Part shown: one piece after another, positions 48,621 to 58,034 of the stretch | How the letters are laid out: every line of letters begins with the position of its first letter | Position numbering within the stretch: position 1 is the stretch's first letter | NCBI GenBank assembly: GCA_017871115.1 | Contig: JAFCIZ010000010.1 | Coordinates: forward strand, 585,001 to 649,000 | From: Cunninghamella blakesleeana | Lineage: Eukaryota > Mucoromycota > Mucoromycetes > Mucorales > Cunninghamellaceae | DNA: 64,000 nucleotides | Direction of reading: 5' to 3' | Notes under the pieces: generated by a model | Database searches by the model: none | Told to the model about the DNA's origin: nothing | What the model saw: only the letters and a program-made list of their open reading frames with translations | Translations under genes and position numbers: made by a program

Positions 48621-50816
48621 ATGGAATATTCAAATATTTTAACACCAAATGAACCAACGTTTTGGAGATTATGTCAAGGCACTACCTGTCATTGTGATTT
48701 TAGAGTAAATATATATGCTAATAATATATTTATTAGTAAAAGTGTAAAAAAGAAGGAGCAGTTTACTAATAGATATATAATCAACTCTTTTAACAATAAT
48801 AATAGTTAACTATTAGTAATTGTGAAGAATCGAGTGCATTACATATTATTAATACTATTGATATAGCATGGTCAGGCATCACTTCAGTTGTTGGTAATAT
48901 ATATATGAACCATCTTTTATTTTATTTCATTATTCAATATAAATGTATACTAACAAAATCACTATTATCATTTTATTTTTATTTATTTTTTTTGTACAGT
49001 GTTTGGTATTCTATATTTTCGTGTTGTTCATAGAAATCAACAAATATTTGATTTTAGTGGTCGATTTCCTAGACCTAAACCTATAGAAAGTATGTCTGTC
49101 TTTTGCATGTTATTTAATCTATGTAAGTAAATCATATTCCTGATAAATGTGCTACTACTAGTATATTTATGTATTCTTTTAATACTAATAACAATTATTG
49201 CTTTTATGTATAATTTTTATTTTACTAGTTCGTATGATTCACGCTATTGTCTTGGTCACAGATGTTGCAAAAAGCGCTATTTTTCGATCTTTTCTATTTG
49301 AATTCCCATGGTCATTTGGCATAACTGCACTTGCCTGTTATCTTTTTGGTGTTGTGCATACTTTATCCAGTGTAAAAAACAAAATAAGCTAGAATTATAA
49401 TAATAATATAAGCATTGAATTTTTAAATTTTTAATAATTTTCATTTTATTTTAACCTTTTGTAAATATATATACTTATATTTAATTTAATAGAGCAGTAG
49501 CACAATTTATAAGTCTTGGGTAAAATCACAATTAATTGTTGATTTATTTTGTACAGCCATGGTTGTTTTACCATTTATCACAATCAATGTAAGTCATTAT
49601 CATCGCTTCTCTCTCCCTTTTTTTAATATGTAGATACAACTCCTTTTTATACCCTTTTATTATGCATACATACACCAATGTAAATCGATATCTTATCTAA
49701 TCTTATTTTATTTTTGTCCTTTTATTGTTTATAAAAAAAACAACAACGTGTTTATGAATAACTTTATTAGCCTCTAGCTATAGTAGCGGGGTATTATGCA
49801 GAAAAAGGTGACGTTAACAAGGCATGGATATGGACTGAAACTATTTATTATTTATGGCTATTTTATACTTTTACCCTGGGAAGCATGGTTCTTTTTGCGG
49901 GATTGAGGTTGGTTAATTTATTAAAGAAACATTTAGCTATGCAATTGGCTTCTGGGAAAGATAATGTTGCCAAAATCCAATTAGGCACCACCAAAGTTAA
50001 AATCATTATTGGGATTGCTTGCTTTTGTTTATGGGCCTTTAGTCTTATGATTGCTATTTATATCTCTTCAAGGTATTATGTTATGATCAATCCAATTTTT
50101 ACAGTTATTTTGGCTGCTCTTGCTATTTTTAATGGACCATTGGCTAGCTCTATCATTGAATTTGCTTTGCTTATCAAGTACGTATTATATTTATATATAA
50201 TAATAATAAGCAAAACAGATTTATATAAAAAAATAATAAAGAAAGTGTAACTCAATATCTTTTTTTATTCTTTTATCTTCATAGTTTAAATACAATGAAT
50301 GGTCTCAGCAATATTTCCTTTGGTCCTTCTTCTGAACCTCATTTTGCTATTGATCATTCAGCAACCTCCAATTCTAATGATATCTCTACAGCTATTGAAT
50401 CGCAAGCCTTGACAAGTGGTTCCACCTCAATTAAAATGGATCTATGGAATAGATACACAACTCCCAAAGAAGAAGTGACAGTACAAGAAATAGAACATCC
50501 TAATCCGTTCCTAGTTGAAAATAATTCATTGGAAAATATAAACAGTAGTAACAACAATACTAGTAATGATACGTCGTTTCACAATCAATTTGGCTATTCT
50601 TTATCAGCTTTTAATATACAAAAAGACATCATGCCTTATTCGACAGCTCAGCATGATAATCAACATCAAACTATGTCAAGGTTAGAAGAAGATCAATTAT
50701 GTTATAATGCAATGACTTATCATCATATGAGAAAACCTCCTCCTTCCCCTCCATCAAATAATAATAATAACAATAACAATAACAATAATAATAATAATAA
50801 TAATTTGTATTATTAA
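48621..50816 (+). CDS. R11: seven-TM receptor-like protein, best template of the family
   Basis: Seven exons: 48621-48704, 48806-48893, 49000-49122, 49229-49371, 49493-49588, 49771-50177, 50285-50816; 490 aa. Residues 1-35 are the Cys segment (FWRLC-x4-CHCDFR-x5-C; C18, C23, C25, C34). Hydrophobic segments are at about 43-65, 88-110, 126-144, 159-185, 202-228, 254-277 and 287-312, so seven. Conserved loop words are NQQIFDFSGRFPRPKPIES, SWVKSQ, GLRL after TM5, GTTKVKIII before TM6 and FNGPLASSIIE in TM7. The tail begins MNGLSNISFG and has IKMDLWNR, QFGYSLSAF, SRLEEDQLCYNAMT, a Pro patch and a final Asn run. The pre-tail phase-2 intron is present, the TK/VK intron absent, as in R6. An extracellular N terminus and cytosolic tail are inferred from topology. 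The family is unassigned; GPCR-like or distantly TOM1/THH1-like. Confidence 0.9.
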
Positions 50817-53800
50817 TATACAAAATACTCTCACTCAATGAATACCTATATTTATTTTTTTAAAAAAAAATACACTACACTATCTTCTTATTAATTTTTT
50901 ATTTTATATTTTTAGTTAGTCTTCGTTTTAATAGAACAATGTTACATCATGATTATTTAATGCTTATTATATATTTAATTTTACTTTTTACTTATTTTTT
51001 TTTTTTTTTTTGGTCTTGTTTTTTTGTGTAATATAGTTTTTTTTTTTTTTTCAGCTTTAAATTTCTTATAGTACGCTCATAAATTTAACTTAATAAATTT
51101 TTATATATACCTTTTTTTTTTCTTTCTTTCTTTTTACTTTTTCTTTGGTTTTATTTTCTTTTATTTCATTGGAAGTGTAACAAATGGTGAATAATGGTAA
51201 TATATTCAAAAGTGAAAACCAAAGGAGTTTTTTTATAGTTGTATTACCTTTTAGAATATCAACATTGGTTGATTACTTTTAAGAGTTTCTTTAAAGATTA
51301 ATGATGCAAAGCGAGTTTTTTAAATTGATTTATAAATAGAGTAGATTAATATTAACACAGGGAATAAACAATAATAAAAATATACTTTTATAAAAAAAGC
51401 GCTAGCTTATTTTTTTATAGTTTTAAATAAAATATTAAAGAGAAAAAAATAATAATACTTCTATTATATACATGACATGATAAAAAACTAGAATAATTAA
51501 TGAATTTATATATACTTTATAAATTTTTAATAGCTAAAATAACCTTATTCGATTTTATATACTTTAATGGTTATATTCCTTTTCTTTTTCTATTATATAA
51601 TGTATAATAGCAGCATTATATTATAATAAATGAATTGAATATCATTAATTTAATATAAATAAAAATGAAAAGAGCAATAAGTACGATATAAATTTGAAAT
51701 GCTTAATAATTTTTAAAGACCATATTGATACAAGTATTGATTTTAGTTGATAATAATAGAATTTTTATTTATAAAATTTATTTTTAATATAATAATTTGA
51801 ATAATGCTTGATAATTCTTGTTACTTCTTGATCATTATATACTTTTTCATAGTTTTTGATACTTCTTGACCATAGTTATAGTTTAAGTTAATCCTTGATA
51901 ACCTTGGCTATATTTATATTTTTTATTATGTAAAAATCTTTATCATAAAAGTAAAATTTATACAATGGTTTAACAGAATTCAGCAGAGTAGAAGATTTTT
52001 TGTTTTAAAGTTATGGACTTGACCAGAATAATATCTTTTTTTTTTTTTTTTGATAAAGTATAATAAACTAGACCACAAAAGAATTATTTTTAAGCATCTT
52101 GACCATAATAATAGGTATTGGCAATGATATAAGCTTGGTAGTAGCAGAAGTCTTGATTATAAGAATGATAATGATATATTTATACATTCTTTTAAATATT
52201 TTTTTTAACGTTATTTTAAATTTTTTTTTTATAATTATCTTTTTTAATAATTTTTTATAATCCGTTCTTTTAAAGTACTTATTTTTTTTTATAATCTACT
52301 CTTTTAAATAATCTACTTCTTTAAATATTTTTTTGACAATCTTTTTTTTAATAATCTTTTTTAATAATCTTTTAAATAATCTATTCTTTTAATAATTTTT
52401 TTTTTTCGTTGGTTTTTTTCATTAATAACCTTTTCTTTTTTCTTTTTTAATAGTATATTCTTAATAGTTTTTTAATATTTTCTATAAAAATAATTTATAT
52501 ACCTTTTTTTTTTTAATAATATTAAAATAAATAATTCAAGATAGAAATCATGTTGATATCGGTTAATAATAATGATATTATTGTAGTAGATAATAGTGCT
52601 ATTTGTGCTGCTTTTAACGGCAAAGTAAATAGTTAACAAGTTCGCACTCTTGTTGATTTAGTATTAATGATGGTGATAGTTCTATCATGATGGTGATAAT
52701 TCTATCAAAATGTTGTATTTAATGGTGACATAATAATAGTATATAATATTTATACAGAGGCTTTACATTTGATAGTATCGACTGTTTGACAATATCAGCA
52801 ATTTTGATGGTAATTATCTTGACCTTGTTCTTAAAATATTTGCTTTTGTGTTTAATATTCAAATAGTAGTAATAATAATTCTATTATAATAATTTCATTG
52901 GAGTTGGTGCTATAGTTTTAAATAGTTGTTCTTATGGTTGCCTTTGTTGCTGAAGTACGTATATAGATTAAGTGAGAGTACTTATTAATCATAAAAATAT
53001 ATCTTTGGCTGCCTAGATTTAATTCTTCAGTTAATCGTCGTGATATTGACTTTTTGTTAAAATACTATTACTGATACGGATAAAATAAGGACAGATTTGA
53101 TGTCTATGATCGTTATACTATATTAATTCATAACTTTATATGAATAATAAAGAATACGGATACAAAGGCTAGTTCCATTTTAATCTATACTGATGGCTGG
53201 AAGTAATATCAATTTTGGCATTGATTAACACTGTTTTTTTTTTTATTTATTTTTTTTTATTTTTTTTGCCGAATCAATTGAATGATATCCTTAGCTAATC
53301 CTGGGCAAGGGAATAGCACTCCAAACAAGTGGTATGGCAGAGCCCTGATCATATGGAAGGTGGATACTTTTTTTTTATATATAAATTTGGCTTAACGATA
53401 TGGCGTCATATGATCTTTATATAGTTAGTTTTCCAACGGGTCTATAAAAAATAATTCGCCAAGTATATTCCAATAATTAATATACGCCCACATATATTAA
53501 TTAGACAAATATACTTGGCTATAAAGGAATAAAAATAATAGTTAGAAAATCGGATTTTAGCCATCCACATTTTTAATTAATTTTTCAATTTTTTTGAACA
53601 TATAATTCATGGAATCCTTTATAAAAAAAAAACAATACTTATCTTTCAGTATCGTGAAACAACGGCTCTACCAAAATAAAGACCATAATACGATTGCTTG
53701 ATCCAACCAATATCCATACCTATTAAGCCTACTAAAAAAAAAAAAAAATAACCACACGAACCATACTTTCAAGACTTTCACCATACTTAACTTGAATGAA

Positions 53801-54040
53801 GCGTATTCACCAAGCTTCGGATCAGCAAAGGACTACAGTCAGTTGATTCAGCAAAATTGATAACTAATTCCATACGCAAAACACTTGCACAGAGTATACT
53901 CCTAACCATACAGGCAATAAGAGAGGAACACATACCCAATCCAAAAAAATTTAAAGGCGTCTAAATTACACAAGGTCGAAAAAAGACTTCAAAAAGTCAA
54001 AATAAATAAAAGGGAGCCAAAAAAAAAAAAAAAAAAAAAC
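50817..54040. other. Gene-poor, decayed-looking stretch
   Basis: 3.2 kb of AT-rich DNA with no frame I accept. Between about 52550 and 53150 short protein-like pieces appear in changing frames (for example DIIVVDNSAICAAFNGK near 52570), suggesting an old decayed coding sequence of unknown identity. A 62-nt hairpin sits at 53458-53519. The stretch from about 53680 becomes CA-rich and leads into the minisatellite at 54041. Confidence 0.4.
53458..53519. repeat. 62-nt imperfect hairpin
   Basis: The outer stem is gccaagtatatt pairing with aatatacttggc. The inner stem aattaatata pairs with tatattaatt around a cgcccaca loop. The stem is near-continuous with a small asymmetric bulge. It could be a tiny foldback element, a structured RNA or a terminator. 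Confidence 0.7.
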
Positions 54041-54135
54041 AACCAAAAAGAGTAACCAAAAAAGAGCAACCAAAAAAGAACAACCAAAAAGAGCAGCCAA
54101 AAAGAATAACTAACAAAGAGCAACCAAAAAAGAGA
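54041..54135. repeat. 13-14-bp minisatellite, about 7 copies
   Basis: Tandem units of the form aaccaaaaa(a)gagc with point variants. It directly follows a poly-A run (54019-54039). On the minus strand the repeat reads as a Phe-Trp-Leu-Leu-Phe hydrophobic repeat, which I take as an artefact. Confidence 0.85.
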
Positions 54136-54395
54136 AGCTATCAAAAATATACATAAAAAAAAGAAGGTTACAAATAAGAATTTATCAAAAAATAAATGAA
54201 TAAATGAAAAGCAACCAAAGAGAAGCATTACCAAAAAGCAAATATAAAGAGGAATCGCCAAAAAAAAAAAAAAATAAGATACCAAAAACAATAATCAAGG
54301 TTGACTGCAAAGCTACAATCTTGAGAAACAAGAGAACCAAAGCAGCAAAAAAAGTGCACCTGCAGGAAGAGAAAAAAGAATATAAAGAAAGAAAA

Positions 54396-55558
54396 CTATT
54401 CGTAAGCCCATACATTACGAAGAGGAGATGGATGCTTGGGTGTGTAGGTTGGGTGTGAATGAGAAGTAACTGTGGAACTGAATGTTGTAGGGAAAGAGGA
54501 GCATGGTGAGTATGGAAAAGAAAGTTCAGGTAGGATAATATTTGCTTCAAAAGCGGAAATAGAGATTGATGAAGTTAAAGAAGTAGAAGCAGTATAATCA
54601 GGATCAGAAACAAAAGTAAAAACAGAAGCAGAAGGAGGAGAAGGAGGAGAAGGAGGAGAAGAAGGAGCAAAAGAAACAGAAGAAGCAGAAGAAGCAGAAG
54701 GAACAGAAGTAGAAGGAGCTGAAGGAGCTGAAGGAGCTGAAGGAGCTGAAGAAGCTGAAGAAGGTTTTTTTAATGGTGCTGAAGGGATTATGGATTCTAC
54801 AAGACGAATCCTAACAGCACGCCTGGCAGAAGCGGAACGACGGCGGACATCAGAATCAGGACGGGTAGTAGGATAAGGTCGTGCTTTATTCGCAATGTGG
54901 CGATGGACAGAACCACAACGAGGAAGAGAAACAAGAGTAGAAGAAGGAGGAAGAGGAGGAAGAGATTTTTGATTTTGAGGTTGAGGAATAGAAGAATAAA
55001 GAGGAGAGCCTTGATGGCGAGAAAGGCGAGAGAAGAAGGCTTGATGCACCACGGCATGCGCTGCAAAAGGACAAGTGACACGACGAAGAATGAAGGCTCG
55101 CCGAAGAACTACTGTCTGACGAAGAATGTCTTTAGCAGGACGGGTATACATACCACGACGAGCAATACCACCTCGGCGACGACTAGCATCGCGACGAGAG
55201 ATCAATGCTCCTCGAAGACCTACTGCATGTCTAGACACGGCAGCACTAGTACAACGAAGAGTTGATTGGTCTTCGTCAGAAGAAGAGGAAGGTGAGGATG
55301 GTATAGGACCAGGGCGACAAACAAAAGATTTACCATGAGAGTAAACAAAAGCGGCAGCACGACTGGCCACAAATACACGACGAGCATAAGAAGCCCGACG
55401 AGAAAAATTCACTCGTCCAAGAACACCTGTATTACGAGATAATTCTTTACGAGATGTAAACATACCTCTTGGAGTGGATGTACCACAAAAAACAAGACCA
55501 CGGCGAGAAGGAAGAGAAGGACGAGGAACAGAAACAGGTTTTGAATGAACACAGCCAA
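54396..55558 (-). CDS. Hypothetical Ser/Ala/Pro- and Arg-rich frame, 5' end lost to a transposon
   Basis: An uninterrupted minus-strand frame of about 388 codons in the GC-richest part of the window. The upstream half is Arg-rich with repeated RRA/RRV/ARR patterns (VLRRAFILRRV, YARRVFVASRAAAF). The downstream half is Ser/Ala/Pro low-complexity (SAPSAPSAPSAP; SPPSPPSPPSAS) and ends in a Ser/Thr-rich segment. No ATG starts the frame: it runs through ttgatag|ttggctg at 55558, a plausible splice acceptor, into the end of the Tc1 element at 55596. The first in-frame Met is about 46 residues in. The plus strand also has protein-like stretches (Glu-Ala-Gly repeats, Arg-rich segments) but with several stops. 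I cannot identify it. It may be a 3' exon stranded by the insertion or a fortuitous frame over purine repeats. Confidence 0.35.
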
Positions 55559-56354
55559 CTATCAAATAAAAAAAATAAAAAAAATAAAAAAGGTACACCT
55601 AAAGGCAAAACTGATCACGGTTTTTTGATTTTTTAGTTATTTTTTATTGGACTTGATTTTGTACTAAATATTCAAATACAAGTTTAATTATTTATTTTCT
55701 TTAAATGTATCCTCACATGATTGACTTTTCTTTCATGCAGTAATACAAATACTATTAATGTGTTTATTATGTATAAAATGCATTTTAAAATTTTTATTTC
55801 TAGTTTTTATAAATCTGTAAAAAAATACAACTTCATACAATAACTGATATCTACTGTTTAATAATGTATATGATCACCTTTATTTTGTATTACTAAATCG
55901 CACCTCTTAGGCATGGAATGGATAACAGTTTTAGCCATATTGTTCATAGCCGGAGAATCCCAAATGACTTGAATACGTTCCCACAAATCATCCAATGATA
56001 CAGCAGGTTCAGCATACTTTTCATGTAACAATTGCTTTAGATAAGCCCACATGTTTTCAATGGGATTTAAATCAGGAGAGTACGTAGGCCAATAAAGTAA
56101 ATCCACATTGTTTTTTTTGTACCATTCTTGGGATGCTTTTGCTGTATGTTTAGGATCTTTATCTTGCAACAATTTAACCTGTGATTTGTCAAAGTTATAC
56201 CATTCTACAGTTTTTATAAATTCGTCATTCATGATATCTATAAACAATTGCGTATCCATGGTCGAATCTATTCTAGTCAAGTAACCGACACCTTGCGCTG
56301 TTATACAACCCCAAAGGCATACTGAACCTCCACCACCTTTTGGCACTTCATATA

Positions 56355-58034
56355 CAGTGGCTTCCAGAAGTGTTCGAATGTTTTCGTTTTTTTTATAAAA
56401 TCAATTGTATCAATAAAACTTATTATTTAACCATGCATGATTTATACATCAATCGAAAGCCCTATTGATTGGCTTTCATATGAATATATTTATATGCATT
56501 TCCATATTTGGGTTGCGGAGTAAATGGTGTTTGAAAATTATTGGTACATTCGAACAGTTGTGTTGCGATGCCAAAAAAATACCACAACTTGTGATAAAAC
56601 AATAATAGAGTATAAAATAATCTATAAAATGTTAGAATAAACCTGTTTCGCACTTTCTTAGTTCAAATCTATAGCTAATATTCTATTTTTTATATATTTT
56701 TTATATCAATATTGTCCATTTTTTAGTGATCTGTTATCAACATGCGTCCTATTCAAAATTCCATTAAGAACCAAGTCATTAACCTTCTCAAACAAGGTAA
56801 ATCTATGCGTCAAGTAGCAAAGGATGTTGGTGTAAGTTGTACAACTGTCCACAAGTACTCTGCAGGTCTTGAACGGGAGATTCCTATGGCTGTTGGTGGT
56901 GCTGTATCCAAGCTCACTGGTAGAGACAAGTCCTTTTGTGTGCATCAAGTGACCAAAGGAGGTAAAAGTAATGCTACTGAGGTGCGAAAGGCATTAAAGG
57001 AACATTTGGAAATCGATATAAGTGCTCAAACAGTCCGTAGAACACTTAAAGAAAAAGGATTAGGGTCCTTTGTCAAGCCAAAGAAACCTCTCCTCAGTGC
57101 CAAAAATGTTAAAGCTCGTTTAGCTTGGGCAAAAGCACACAAAGATTGGACTTTGGATGACTGGAGTCGTGTCATTTGGTCAGACGAAACCAAAATTAAT
57201 CGTTTTGGATCGGATGGACGCCGCTATGCTTGGAAAAGGGCCGAGGAAAAGCTTCAACCTAAACATGTCAAGCAAACAGTCAAACATGGTGGTGGAAACA
57301 TAATGGTTTGGGGATGCATTTCGTACGATGGCCCGGGTTACATGACTAAAATTGATACAGTTTTAGATAAGGAACTCTACCAAGCTATTTTGGAGCATGA
57401 ATTAGTGCATACATTTGACTGGTATGGCATGGATCAAAGCAAAATGGTCTTTCAACAAGATAACGATCCAAAACACACTGCCAAAACAGTCAAAGAATAC
57501 TTGGAAAACCAGCCTTTTTCGGTAATGGAATGGCCTGCACAGTCGCCTGACTTGAATCCCATTGAGAATATATGGGCTTTGGTGAAAAACAGGCTCTTTA
57601 GCAACTATACTACACCACCAAAAGGGATGTTAGACTTGTGGGACCGTACTCAGGAAGTATGGAATACAATCACGGCTGAAGATTGTAAAAAAGTGATAGA
57701 AACAATGCCTAAACGTTGTAATGATGTAATAAAAGCAAAGGGCTATTGGATTGATTATTAAATAAAGACTTTTTATACCATTTATATTGTGTTTTAATTA
57801 TATTTTTAATTTTTTTGGTATCGCAACACAACTGTTCGAATGTGCCAATAATTTTCAAACACCATTTACTCCGCAACCCAAATATGGAAATGCATATAAA
57901 TATATTCATATGAAAGCCAATCAATAGGGCTTTCGATTGATGTATAAATCATGCATGGTTAAATAATAAGTTTTATTGATACAATTGATTTTATAAAAAA
58001 AACGAAAACATTCGAACACTTCTGGAAGCCACTG
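56355..58034 (+). mobile_element. Tc1-like element 2, nested, with 226-bp inverted repeats
   Basis: Begins cagtggcttccagaagtgtt at 56355 and ends with the complement at 58034, flanked by TA (56353-56354 and 58035-58036). The inverted repeats span 56355-56580 and 57809-58034 (226 bp) with about two mismatches by eye, which is unusually long for this superfamily. Length is 1680 bp. Repeat identity and an intact frame suggest a recent insertion. Confidence 0.96.
56742..57761 (+). CDS. Tc1-like DD34E transposase (element 2)
   Basis: Intact, 339 aa. The N terminus (MRPIQNSIKNQVINLLKQGK, then MRQVAKDVGVSCTTVHKY) is a helix-turn-helix. A second helical DNA-binding region spans about 70-110. The catalytic core follows: Asp in VIWSDETKINRFG, the HGGGNIMVWGCIS glycine-rich box, Asp in FQQDNDPKHTAK, and Glu in SPDLNPIENIW with 34 residues between the last two. 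By family knowledge it cuts and pastes its element into TA sites. It starts about 160 bp inside the left inverted repeat end and stops about 50 bp before the right one. All catalytic residues are present, so it may be functional. It differs clearly from the transposases of elements 1, 3 and 4, a separate Tc1 lineage. Confidence 0.96.
   Translation: MRPIQNSIKNQVINLLKQGKSMRQVAKDVGVSCTTVHKYSAGLEREIPMAVGGAVSKLTGRDKSFCVHQVTKGGKSNATEVRKALKEHLEIDISAQTVRRTLKEKGLGSFVKPKKPLLSAKNVKARLAWAKAHKDWTLDDWSRVIWSDETKINRFGSDGRRYAWKRAEEKLQPKHVKQTVKHGGGNIMVWGCISYDGPGYMTKIDTVLDKELYQAILEHELVHTFDWYGMDQSKMVFQQDNDPKHTAKTVKEYLENQPFSVMEWPAQSPDLNPIENIWALVKNRLFSNYTTPPKGMLDLWDRTQEVWNTITAEDCKKVIETMPKRCNDVIKAKGYWIDY

Noticed and set aside
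53989..54291. Phe-Trp-Leu-Leu-Phe repeat protein
   Set aside because: Minus-strand reading of the 13-14-bp minisatellite.
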